Shown piece by piece: positions 47,109-54,936 of a DNA stretch of 64,000 nt. The translations under genes and the position numbers were made by a program. The notes beneath the pieces were generated by a model, which saw only the letters and a list, made by a program, of their open reading frames with translations, was not told where the DNA came from and searched no databases. This DNA is from Anabaena sp. PCC 7108 (lineage in GTDB: Bacteria > Cyanobacteriota > Cyanobacteriia > Cyanobacteriales > Nostocaceae): positions 248,001 through 312,000 of the forward strand of contig NZ_KB235896.1 of the NCBI RefSeq assembly GCF_000332135.1, read 5' to 3'. Numbering within the stretch: position 1 is the stretch's first letter; each line of letters begins with the position of its first letter.

Positions 47109-47786
47109 ATGGATAATGTGATTACCTACAATAACGATAAAGGATTATTAGCCTACATTCAATTTCTGGCATCAAGAGCATTGAGAACCCAATATGATGG
47201 AACTGATCCAGTTTTTAATTTTGAAGATGCACTTGATCAAACAGAAATAGCACAATTAGCTGTAGATGAACTTAAAAAAATTCCAGAAGTTCAAGCTTTA
47301 TTCACAGAACGCTGGCTACCTGCACCAATAGATTTAGATGAATTAAGTAAACTGTCTGAAGGAACTTTAGGAAATGTTTATGCTACGGAAATGAAAGCTA
47401 GAGGTTTTGATCCTAACTTCTATAAGAAAGTTCCTGTGGTTGATGATATTTCTTATCTGAAAATGCTCTGGAGAACAACCCATGATATCTATCATGTAGT
47501 TGCAGGATTTGAGACTGATATATCTGGAGAACTTGGTTTACAAGCTTTTGTTTTAGCACAAACTGCTATTCCTATCAGCATCATGCTTGTCAGTTTTGGT
47601 ATGGTTTTAATTAGTCTCTATCAACCTGCTAAACTTAAAGCTTTAATGACGGAAATATCTCGCGGCTACTATCTAGGTTCTCATACTCCCAGCAAATTCA
47701 TCGCCCAAAAATGGGATCAGTTTTGGGATATTCCAATTATTAAAATTCGCGCTCAATTAGGAATGAATCCTATCCCGGAAAACTGA
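47109..47786 (+). CDS. Coq4-family protein
   Basis: A 225-residue protein with the Coq4 metal-binding signature HDIYH at about 128-132 (RTTHDIYHVVAGFETDISGE), including the second acidic group. LNPxY-like FDPNFYKKV and a helical C-terminus follow. In eukaryotes and some bacteria Coq4 helps remove the C1 carboxyl of the ubiquinone head group. Cyanobacteria make plastoquinone, not ubiquinone, so the role here is open: quinone handling or a quite different reaction. GGAG lies 8-11 nt upstream of the ATG. The gene stands alone. Confidence 0.83.
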   Translation: MDNVITYNNDKGLLAYIQFLASRALRTQYDGTDPVFNFEDALDQTEIAQLAVDELKKIPEVQALFTERWLPAPIDLDELSKLSEGTLGNVYATEMKARGFDPNFYKKVPVVDDISYLKMLWRTTHDIYHVVAGFETDISGELGLQAFVLAQTAIPISIMLVSFGMVLISLYQPAKLKALMTEISRGYYLGSHTPSKFIAQKWDQFWDIPIIKIRAQLGMNPIPEN

Positions 47787-48159
47787 TATATTTAGGTAGG
47801 CGAAAATAAATCAAACTATGCTAAGTAAGGTAACAAATTTTGAAACTGGCTGGTAGTTAGGGCTTTAGCCCTAATTTGTATCGCTAAAGGCTGACCGCAA
47901 AGGAGCTAAGAATATAGTGATGCATCGAATACAGGAGATAGCTGGTCTAAAGACCTGACTACAAACCTTGAATTTTGAATTTTGAATTGTTTAGTCAGTA
48001 GATGTAACAGACACATATTATTGATTTTGTCAATCTTTGAGCATGAATTCAGAATCATTAACTTTTAGTTTTAATTAATGTAACGATTTATCTATAATTA
48101 TGAGAGTAAATCTAGAATTATGTAACATAAAATCAAAGAAAATAACAAGGAATCACTTC
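47787..48159. other. Spacer with a MITE-like repeat
   Basis: About 370 bp that hold the GTAGT repeat at 47853-47962 (listed separately), a few AATTTTGAATTTTG units, and an AT-rich psb34 leader ending in an AAGGA ribosome site. No further gene is seen. Confidence 0.5.
47853..47962. repeat. GTAGT-ended MITE-like repeat, copy 2
   Basis: A 110-bp unit starting GTAGTTAGGGCTTTAGCCC and ending GGTCTAAAGACCTGACTAC. The terminal 19 bases are imperfect inverted repeats and match the ends of the 46-bp unit at 33578-33623. Confidence 0.68.
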
Positions 48160-48339
48160 ATGCCTTATACAAACGAAGAAGGCGGTCTTATCAATAATTT
48201 TGCCCGTGAACCCAAGGTTTATCAAGCAGAACCTCCCACGGATGGGCAAAAGCGTACCTATATTATCTTAGGAATTGCGGCGGCGCTTTTAGTTGGTGGC
48301 TTAATTTTTGTCGCCTTCTCTGTTTCCAACGTTAGTTAG
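48160..48339 (+). CDS. psb34: Photosystem II assembly protein Psb34
   Basis: A 59-residue thylakoid protein. It starts MPYTNEEGGLINNFAREP, a cytoplasmic segment, and ends in one membrane helix (YIILGIAAALLVGGLIFVAF). This matches Psb34, a small subunit of the photosystem II assembly intermediate that binds near CP47 and competes with HliA/B in other cyanobacteria. AAGGA is about 9 nt before the ATG at 48160; the frame is open 20 codons upstream, but that part has no family features. It is a single-gene unit. Confidence 0.88.
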   Translation: MPYTNEEGGLINNFAREPKVYQAEPPTDGQKRTYIILGIAAALLVGGLIFVAFSVSNVS

Positions 48340-48766
48340 ATTTTAGGCGTTGCTGATTTTGGGCATCAAAATAATTTTTCACCCGTTTAATACCTTTGTA
48401 GAGCCGAAAATCCCTACCCATGGAACGTTTCTACCTCCAAAAATTATACGCCAATATGGCTACGCCACGCTATCAGCAACGCCAGATTTTAGATTTTGGA
48501 TTTTGAATCTTCAGTCCTAAATTTAAAAGGGTGAATTTTTTGGCTTCTCAGATTCCAATGTGAGAAGGAGCCTAATTTTTTCATATTTTGTTATAATATT
48601 ATTGTAATTGTATAATTATATACTTGTGTTTACCATATTAAATCTTTAGAACTCGATTCATCCTGAGCAGAAAACATTAACTAGAAAATCAGAATAATGA
48701 GATTTTTTCAGTAGTCTCCAATGCATTCCTTCAGGATGTATACTATCTTTCGGCGCTGTAGCCACC
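48340..48766. other. Spacer with a terminator and a scattered repeat
   Basis: Contains GGCTACGCCACGCTATCAGC near 48459, a common repeat also seen near 56803 (and in degenerate form within the IsrB leader), and the hairpin at 48542-48583. No coding frame is seen. Confidence 0.5.
48542..48583 (+). terminator. Possible terminator downstream of psb34
   Basis: GGCTTCTCA at 48542-48550 pairs with TGAGAAG and GGAGCC, followed by TAATTTTTTC. The stem has one bulge and lies about 200 bp beyond psb34. Confidence 0.5.
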
Positions 48767-50911
48767 ATGAGTGTGAATGAAACTTTACCCACAGATGTTT
48801 TTGCCTGGAATAGGCAAGTATATCAACGTCTAAAACTGGCCTTGAGTCTTGGCTTACGGCGACAAATCCTTTTTGGTGTATGTGATGATTTACACTTAAG
48901 AAATCAAGTGGCGACTCGATTGCACTCCACCTTGGCTTATCCTGTCGGGCAAGTGCTAAATCAACCAGCAAATACAGGTGCAATCAGTACACCAGCTTAT
49001 CCACGATTAGTCACATTGCGGTTGAATTTAAGCGATCCTAATCCGATTGTGCAAATAAACCAATGGTTGGCAAATTATCCTCCACCGATTGTGGGAGAGT
49101 CAAAAGATACCCCTGGTCGTCCTTTACCAATACCAGCATTTCAAATTGTTGGTGTAGAACTGCTGACTAAGCAATCAGTAGCCGTACAACGTTCGTTTCT
49201 GCACTATCTCCGTTTAAGCGAGCAGTATTTTGCTAACCAAGAATCTAGTCAATTTCTGGAGTCCAGCTTGCTGTTTTGGCTACCGCGCCCGTGGTTGTAT
49301 GCGATTCAGCAATCAGCACCAAAATTTTGGAATTGTCGGACTGGTATATTTGTATTTGCTGGAGAACCGACACCAGCGGTAGATAATCGAGATCATCCAG
49401 AAAATTTGTCTAATTGGCGAGGTGGAGATGTCAGCAATTTTGATATTCTCGAAGAGTTACCAGAACAAACTAGCCAAGATTTTCAGGTGACTGAGATTAA
49501 TGATTTTCAGCAAAAACCATTTACAGAAAAAGTTGAAAATCAACCACAGAAAGCAACTCGTATATCTGCCAATAGAAATGATATCCCTAAAATATCATCT
49601 TTTTTGCATATTAGTGACGAGTTAAAATCGTTAATTACGGAAACACTTCACACCGATATTGCTGAAGATGCGTATCATAACTGGCAACCACATCAACTTC
49701 TCTGGGAAATTGAAAAACTACATGAAATTAAAGCTTCTGGAGTAGAAATAGCAGTAGCTTATGAAAACTTAGGAAATTTATATCGTCTCCGGGTTGAGCA
49801 GGGACAGTCCAGTTTAGAAAACTTAATGGTGGCAATTCTGGCTTATCAGGAAGCTGTTAGCTATGACGACTGTTCTCCACAACTTCCAGATATTTTGAAT
49901 GATTTGGGGACACTTTACTGGATGCTACACCGCACACCAGGAAATACCCAAGAGGGACAGACCTATATAGAACAGGGAATAGAATTTTATCAATTAGCAA
50001 TCAAATTAATTGCACCTGATACCCAACCAGAAATTTATGCCCGCGTGCAGAATAATTTGGCTACAGCTTACGGTGATTTAGCCAAGTTTTCTCAGCCTGT
50101 GGAAAACTGGCAGCAAGCTGTGGTGGCTTATAGTGAAGCGCTTATTTATCGTACAGAGGAAATTGATCCTTTAAAGTATGCGGCTTGTCAGAATAATTTG
50201 GGGACTGCTTACTGGCATTTAGGACAACATAGTCAACCAGTGGAGCATCTCCAGAAAGCGATCGCTGCTTACAATTTAGCACTAGTTCACTACAAACCCG
50301 CAGATGAACCGCTCAAGTATGGCATGATTCAAAACAACATTGGTACTGCTTATTGGAATTTATCCCAATATGAAAAACCATTGGAAAACCTACAGTTAGC
50401 AATTGATGTCTACCGTGAAGCGCTGAAATATCGCACACCAGTTAATGTTCCTCATGCCTGTGCAGCTACCCAAAATAATCTTGGTACTGCTTATTGGCAC
50501 ATAGCGAATTTACCGAAAATATCCAAAGCAGAACGACAAAACTATCTGCAAAAGTGCATTAATATTTATGAAGAAAGTATTAATCTGGCTGACTCAATTA
50601 GTGATACAGGCTTAAGTTTTGATTTGTTAGTAACACACAATAACTTGGGATTAGCTCATTATCAACTAGTAACAGATAGCTCGTTTACTGGGGACAAAAA
50701 ACTACTTTCTCAACATTTAGAAGCAGCCCTAGGAAATCATGTGCAAGCATTACAGGGTTTTAGTAAACATACAGAACCTTATCAAACAACTTTCAATCAC
50801 ATAGTAAAAGCCATCCGGACTTTCCACAACGAATTAGGGATACAAGGACAAAATCTAGCTTTATCAAAAGTTCCAGGTAATTTGATTCCAGAAATTTTAC
50901 CTAAGTTGTAA
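48767..50911 (+). CDS. Tetratricopeptide-repeat protein of unknown function
   Basis: A 714-residue soluble protein. The first 200 residues form a globular, ATPase-like alpha/beta region (LGLRRQILFGVCDDLHLRNQ, then LVTLRLNLSDPNP) without a clear Walker A. About 320-640 are at least five kinesin-light-chain-type TPRs (NNLGTAYWHLGQHSQPVEHL and AIAAYNLALVHY-like blocks). The linker (about 210-290) is polar. It has no signal peptide. TPRs normally bind partner proteins, so this is probably a scaffold or a regulator of an unidentified complex. The ABC ATPase begins 56 bp later; they may be linked, but no functional tie is evident. Confidence 0.78.
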   Translation: MSVNETLPTDVFAWNRQVYQRLKLALSLGLRRQILFGVCDDLHLRNQVATRLHSTLAYPVGQVLNQPANTGAISTPAYPRLVTLRLNLSDPNPIVQINQWLANYPPPIVGESKDTPGRPLPIPAFQIVGVELLTKQSVAVQRSFLHYLRLSEQYFANQESSQFLESSLLFWLPRPWLYAIQQSAPKFWNCRTGIFVFAGEPTPAVDNRDHPENLSNWRGGDVSNFDILEELPEQTSQDFQVTEINDFQQKPFTEKVENQPQKATRISANRNDIPKISSFLHISDELKSLITETLHTDIAEDAYHNWQPHQLLWEIEKLHEIKASGVEIAVAYENLGNLYRLRVEQGQSSLENLMVAILAYQEAVSYDDCSPQLPDILNDLGTLYWMLHRTPGNTQEGQTYIEQGIEFYQLAIKLIAPDTQPEIYARVQNNLATAYGDLAKFSQPVENWQQAVVAYSEALIYRTEEIDPLKYAACQNNLGTAYWHLGQHSQPVEHLQKAIAAYNLALVHYKPADEPLKYGMIQNNIGTAYWNLSQYEKPLENLQLAIDVYREALKYRTPVNVPHACAATQNNLGTAYWHIANLPKISKAERQNYLQKCINIYEESINLADSISDTGLSFDLLVTHNNLGLAHYQLVTDSSFTGDKKLLSQHLEAALGNHVQALQGFSKHTEPYQTTFNHIVKAIRTFHNELGIQGQNLALSKVPGNLIPEILPKL

Positions 50912-50967
50912 AATATAGCAATCCGCACACCTGTCAATTTGTATTCAAATTTAATACCCCCGTACTC

Positions 50968-52827
50968 ATGAAAGAAACTGTCCTAGAGGTTCGCAATCTA
51001 CAAGTTGAATTTTCCGGTGATGGCAGCAAAGTTAATGCTGTAGATGGTATCACATTTGAGTTAAATCGAGGTGAGACTCTAGGGATAGTGGGAGAGTCAG
51101 GGAGTGGTAAATCAGTTACAGCCCTAGCTGTCATGGGTCTGTTGCAGTATCCCGGTAAAGTGAGTGGGGGGCAAATTTGGTTTCGTCCTCAGGAAAATGC
51201 CCAACCTATTGATTTATTAGCTTTACCTCCTCAGGAAATGCAGCTGTATCGGGGTGGTGACATTGCTATGGTTTTTCAAGAACCGATGAGTTCACTTAAC
51301 CCGGTTTATGATATTGGGTTTCAGCTGACAGAAGCAATTATGCGTCATCAGAATGTGAATGCAATTGAAGCGCGAAGAATTGCGATCGCAGGTCTACAAG
51401 AAGTTAAACTTCTATCTAGTGATGAAGAAATTCAACAGCAGTATTTTAATAACTTGCAGCCAAATGGGTTCCAATTAGCACAGTCGGTAAAAAAACACAA
51501 AGAAGCCATGTTGGAACGCTATCCCCATCAACTTTCTGGAGGACAGTTACAACGGGTTATGATTGCAATGGCTATTTCTTGTAACCCATCATTGTTAATT
51601 GCTGATGAACCTACCACAGCTTTAGATGTGACGGTACAAGCAACAATTATTGACTTGATGCGGGAATTGCAGCAAAGCCGTGATATGGGTATGATTTTTA
51701 TCAGTCATGACTTGGGGCTAATTTCGGAAATTGCTGACCAAGTAGCAGTGATGTATAAAGGTAAAATTGTCGAAGCTGGTGCAGCCGAACAAATTTTTAG
51801 TCACCCCCAACATCCATATACTCAGGGACTGGTGGCTTGTCGTCCCACTCTCCAACGTCGTCCCCAAAAATTGCTGACTGTTTCTGATTATATGAGTGTA
51901 GAGGAAGACGCAAACGGGCAGGTAGTAATTGAGTCCAAAGAACCAGTACAACCACGAAATGTAACTAGCGAAGAGATTAACCAAAGATTGGCAAATCTCA
52001 CCGCCCAAAAACCCTTGCTGGAGATTCGCAACTTGAGAGTTGGCTTTCCGGTTCGGGGGGTATTAAGTAGGACAAAGCCCTACAATATGGCGGTAAATTC
52101 TGTTTCTTTTGATGTCTATCCCGGAGAAACTTTGGGATTGGTGGGAGAATCAGGTTGTGGTAAAACCACTTTAGGCAGAACTTTGCTCAGATTAATCGCA
52201 CCCATGAGCGGTAAGATTTTGTTTGATGGGCAGAATATTACAACCTTGACAGGAGAGAGGTTGCAGAAATTGCGACGAGAAATGCAAATCGTCTTTCAAA
52301 ATCCCTTTAGTTCTCTTGACCCCCGGATGAAGATTGGGGACGCAGTTATGGAACCGTTGTTAATTCACTCGGTGGGGAAGACAAAGCAACAACGGCAAGA
52401 CAGGGCGGCAGAACTGTTAGAACGGGTAGGATTGAGTGCAGATGATCTCAAACGCTATCCTCATCAGTTTTCCGGTGGTCAACGTCAAAGGGTTTGTATT
52501 GCCAGGTCTTTGGCTTTAAATCCTAAGTTTATTATTTGCGATGAGTCTGTTTCGGCGCTAGATGTGTCAGTACAAGCTCAGGTATTAAATTTGTTAAAAG
52601 AATTACAGAGTGAATTGCAACTTACTTATATTTTTATTTCCCATGATTTAAGTGTGGTCAAATTTATGAGCGATCGCATTTTGGTGATGAATCAAGGGAA
52701 AATTGTGGAAGAAGGTACAGCCGAAAGTCTTTACCACGAACCCAAAGAAGAATACACACGAAAATTAATTGCGGCCATTCCTACAGGTAGTGCGGAAAGA
52801 ATCAGGAATCGGCATTCACGCTTATAA
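50968..52827 (+). CDS. Double ATP-binding protein of an oligopeptide-type ABC importer
   Basis: A 619-residue protein with two complete ATPase domains. The first (about 1-300) has GESGSGKS, LSGGQLQRV, LLIADEPTTALD and the OppD-type HPQHPYTQGL tail. The second (about 345-610) has GESGCGKT, FSGGQRQRV and FIICDESVSALD. Such DppD-DppF fusions energise uptake of di- or oligopeptides, nickel or glutathione at the cytoplasmic membrane. Permeases and binding protein are not in the window. The stop codon TAA lies inside the TTATAA duplicated by the adjacent 189-bp element. Confidence 0.92.
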   Translation: MKETVLEVRNLQVEFSGDGSKVNAVDGITFELNRGETLGIVGESGSGKSVTALAVMGLLQYPGKVSGGQIWFRPQENAQPIDLLALPPQEMQLYRGGDIAMVFQEPMSSLNPVYDIGFQLTEAIMRHQNVNAIEARRIAIAGLQEVKLLSSDEEIQQQYFNNLQPNGFQLAQSVKKHKEAMLERYPHQLSGGQLQRVMIAMAISCNPSLLIADEPTTALDVTVQATIIDLMRELQQSRDMGMIFISHDLGLISEIADQVAVMYKGKIVEAGAAEQIFSHPQHPYTQGLVACRPTLQRRPQKLLTVSDYMSVEEDANGQVVIESKEPVQPRNVTSEEINQRLANLTAQKPLLEIRNLRVGFPVRGVLSRTKPYNMAVNSVSFDVYPGETLGLVGESGCGKTTLGRTLLRLIAPMSGKILFDGQNITTLTGERLQKLRREMQIVFQNPFSSLDPRMKIGDAVMEPLLIHSVGKTKQQRQDRAAELLERVGLSADDLKRYPHQFSGGQRQRVCIARSLALNPKFIICDESVSALDVSVQAQVLNLLKELQSELQLTYIFISHDLSVVKFMSDRILVMNQGKIVEEGTAESLYHEPKEEYTRKLIAAIPTGSAERIRNRHSRL

Positions 52828-53016
52828 CCCACATTCCGCACCCTGGGGTGTCACATAGTATTATCACTTAATTCTCTCTTGATTTTTGGATATAAATTAT
52901 GCCTTATCGACATCATGTATCCGTTAATTCATTGAGATGTGGTATACAATACATCCTCATATCATCACAAAAAAGAGTAAAAACCGATTGTGACAGTTGA
53001 GGGTGCGGAAGATAGG
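52828..53016 (+). mobile_element. 189-bp MITE, copy A
   Basis: Non-coding element whose ends, CCCACATTCCGCACCCT and AGGGTGCGGAAGATAGG, are imperfect inverted repeats extending to GTCAC inside. TTATAA stands directly on both sides (52822-52827 and 53017-53022), a 6-bp target duplication. The whole 189 bp are identical, base by base, to the reverse complement of 62974-63162, so both moved recently. The left duplication supplies the stop codon of the ABC ATPase gene. No protein is encoded; it would need a transposase in trans. Confidence 0.92.
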
Positions 53017-53044
53017 TTATAAGGAAAACGCCGAAAACCCTTGA

Positions 53045-53073
53045 AGACGTGGCTAACTTAGGAAGCCACGTCT
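53045..53073. other. Hairpin, probable left end of the TnpB element
   Basis: AGACGTGGCT and AGCCACGTCT form a perfect 10-bp stem around a 9-nt loop; an outer CCCTTG/CAAGGG pair encloses it. In position it fits the left-end hairpin of IS200/IS605 elements. It might also end the transcript of the small RHH gene. Confidence 0.55.
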
Positions 53074-53096
53074 GGGCTTTAGACAAGGGATGAAGG

Positions 53097-53255
53097 CTAG
53101 TTGCAGGATTTATCCTGCACAGACACTGGATCGGGTAGACTGTCTATCCAATCTTCTATCATTCTAGTTACAGAAAATTCTTTTTGCTCCGCCAATAACT
53201 TTAGTTTATGAAATCTGCGTGGTGTCGTTCTAATTCTTATATATTCAGTCTTCAT
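53097..53255 (-). CDS. Small ribbon-helix-helix protein, divergent from tnpB
   Basis: A 52-residue protein starting MKTEYIRIRTTPRRFHKL. It fits a ribbon-helix-helix fold well: beta strand EYIRIRT, helix 1 about 12-26 and helix 2 about 29-40 (VTRMIEDWIDSL). The basic strand would enter the DNA groove as a dimer. AGGAG sits 6 nt upstream of the ATG, a strong ribosome site. It is divergent from tnpB with 62 bp between the two starts, so it could repress the tnpB promoter and its own. The final residues (PDPVSVQDKSCN) are a short tail. I recognise the fold, not a named family. Confidence 0.75.
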   Translation of the reverse strand: MKTEYIRIRTTPRRFHKLKLLAEQKEFSVTRMIEDWIDSLPDPVSVQDKSCN

Positions 53256-53317
53256 TTTGTCTCCTATTTGTTTCCTATCTATGTTACTATATTAATAGGT
53301 CGTAAATAAAGAAATTA

Positions 53318-54487
53318 ATGATAGTTCTAGAGTATAAAGTTAAGGGAAAACAGCATCAATATAACGCCATAGATGATGCAATTCGTACTACCCAATTCGT
53401 TCGTAACAAAGCAATTAGGTTTTGGATGGATGCACCACGCGAGCTAAAAATTGATAAGTTTGCTCTTAATAAATACTCTACTGAACTTCGGAAGGAATTT
53501 CCCTTTGTTACTGCATTAAACTCAATGGCTGTGCAATCAGCCGCAGAAAGAGCTTGGTTTGCAATATCAAGGTTTTACGACAATTGCAAATCTAAAAAGT
53601 CTGGTAAAAAAGGATTCCCCCGGTTTCAAAAAAACTGTCGTTCAGTTGAATACAAAACATCTGGGTGGAAGCTGCACAAAACTAAGCGACGCATCACTTT
53701 TACCGATAAAAAAGGGATTGGTGAACTCAAACTTTTAGGTAAGTGGGATATTCAATACTATGAACTTAAAGATATTAAACGAGTGCGTTTAATCTGTCGT
53801 GCTGATGGATATTATGCTCAGTTTTGTGTGGGTATTGATGTTATAGATGTTCAACCAAAAACAGGTGAAGAAATTGGTTTAGATGTTGGTATCGAGTCGT
53901 TTTACACTGACTCTAACGGGCATCATGAACCTAATCCTAAGTTTTTGAGAAAGGCTGAAAAATCAATCAAACATTCTCAAAGACGGATTTACAAAAAGCG
54001 GAAAGGTTCTAGTTGTAGGAAAAAAGCTAGAAAACTTTATGCTAAAAAACACTTAAAAGTAAGTAGGCAACGGATTGAACACGCTAAGAGAATAGCGCGT
54101 AACGTATGCAAGTCTAACGACTTAGTAGCCTATGAAGATTTAAGGGTTTCAAATCTAGTAAAAAATCATTGTCTGGCAAAATCAATTAGTGATGCTAGTT
54201 GGTATTTGTTCAGACAATGGATTGAATATTTTGCGGTTAAATTTGACAAAATCGCTATAGCCGTAGCACCACATTACACTTCTCAAAAGTGTTCTAGTTG
54301 TGGCGTAATTGTCAAAAAATCTCTATCAACTCGCACCCATAAATGTAGTTGCGGATGCGAATTGCACAGAGATACAAATGCCGCAGTTAATATTTTAAAT
54401 CTTGCAAAAGCTAGGGGAGGGCATCCCCAAAGTAACGCTACAGAAGTTGAAGCCACTACTCTACTTGGTGAGCCAGCGCGGTCTTGA
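53318..54487 (+). CDS. tnpB: TnpB (IS200/IS605 OrfB), RNA-guided nuclease
   Basis: A 389-residue TnpB. The RuvC active site is complete: D189 in GLDVG, E273 in AYEDL and D352 in HRDTNAAVNI. The zinc-finger cysteines are C325, C328, C343 and C345 (KCSSCG and KCSCG). The N-terminus (about 1-40) is the helix-turn-helix domain and a basic bridge-like helix is near 222-265. It has no TnpA partner here, so it may be retained for its nuclease activity, cutting empty sites to favour element survival. A structured 3' tail follows the gene, as expected for its guide RNA. The rarer C-terminal extension after DTNAAVNIL is glycine/threonine-rich. Confidence 0.92.
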   Translation: MIVLEYKVKGKQHQYNAIDDAIRTTQFVRNKAIRFWMDAPRELKIDKFALNKYSTELRKEFPFVTALNSMAVQSAAERAWFAISRFYDNCKSKKSGKKGFPRFQKNCRSVEYKTSGWKLHKTKRRITFTDKKGIGELKLLGKWDIQYYELKDIKRVRLICRADGYYAQFCVGIDVIDVQPKTGEEIGLDVGIESFYTDSNGHHEPNPKFLRKAEKSIKHSQRRIYKKRKGSSCRKKARKLYAKKHLKVSRQRIEHAKRIARNVCKSNDLVAYEDLRVSNLVKNHCLAKSISDASWYLFRQWIEYFAVKFDKIAIAVAPHYTSQKCSSCGVIVKKSLSTRTHKCSCGCELHRDTNAAVNILNLAKARGGHPQSNATEVEATTLLGEPARS

Positions 54488-54618
54488 GGGTTTCCCCCAT
54501 GAGCGACTGGCGTTCGCGTCAGCGTGCCGGAGGCATCACCCGTAAGGGTGCAAACCTGGTTGAGCAAGTTTTGACGATGAATGTAGAATCCCCTCGGCTT
54601 TAGCCAGGGGAGTGTCAA
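54488..54618 (+). ncRNA. Probable right-end (omega) RNA of TnpB
   Basis: The 3' end of tnpB and the following 130 bp are structured and end in the right-end hairpin CCCCTCGGCT/AGCCAGGGG (54590-54610), then AGTGTCAA. In TnpB systems the guide RNA scaffold ends at the element's right end and the next 16-20 nt are the guide; here the guide would begin at about 54619 (TGTAGTTTTTTAGC). The upstream limit within tnpB is unknown. Confidence 0.55.
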
Positions 54619-54643
54619 TGTAGTTTTTTAGCATTATTAAAAT

Positions 54644-54682
54644 AATTCGTAATTCGTAATTCGTAATTCGTAATTCGTAATT
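54644..54682. repeat. Short tandem repeat (AATTCGT)5
   Basis: Five exact 7-base units plus a partial unit, just beyond the TnpB element. The repeat unit resembles AATTGTA/AATTCGTA arrays elsewhere in these genomes. Confidence 0.9.
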
Positions 54683-54771
54683 AAGTTTTGCAACGGGGAT
54701 TTAGCTGAGGCATCAAAACTTGCTGCCTGTAGAGGCAGGGGAATTAAACCCCCAGCATTGGTTAAAGCTTC

Positions 54772-54869
54772 TATAGCAACAGACAAGGCGGTTAGGACAT
54801 CTACCAATGCTAAAACTTAGACACCAAAAGAGTTTTAGCACTGTCACCTGTTAAGAGTCACCTGCTATA
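54772..54869 (+). repeat. 84-bp-family MITE-like element, copy 2 (98 bp)
   Basis: Starts TATAGCAACAGACAAGGCGG and ends CACCTGCTATA. The same ends (with a 14-nt duplication around GTCACCTG near 54845-54863) are in the copies at 16364 and 63170. It shares the core GACACCAAAAG. Confidence 0.72.
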
Positions 54870-54936
54870 GCTGACTAGGAACGTACTCATGGCAATAATC
54901 ACCTCATTAGGGCTTGCTGAAAAAGTTGTCTTAGAT

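Noticed and set aside
48100-48159. 20-codon extension of psb34
   Set aside because: It lacks family features, and AAGGA directly precedes the ATG at 48160.
52828-53016. Segmental duplication as the cause of the 189-bp pair
   Set aside because: Similarity stops exactly at the ends and each copy has a different 6-bp direct repeat, which indicates transposition.
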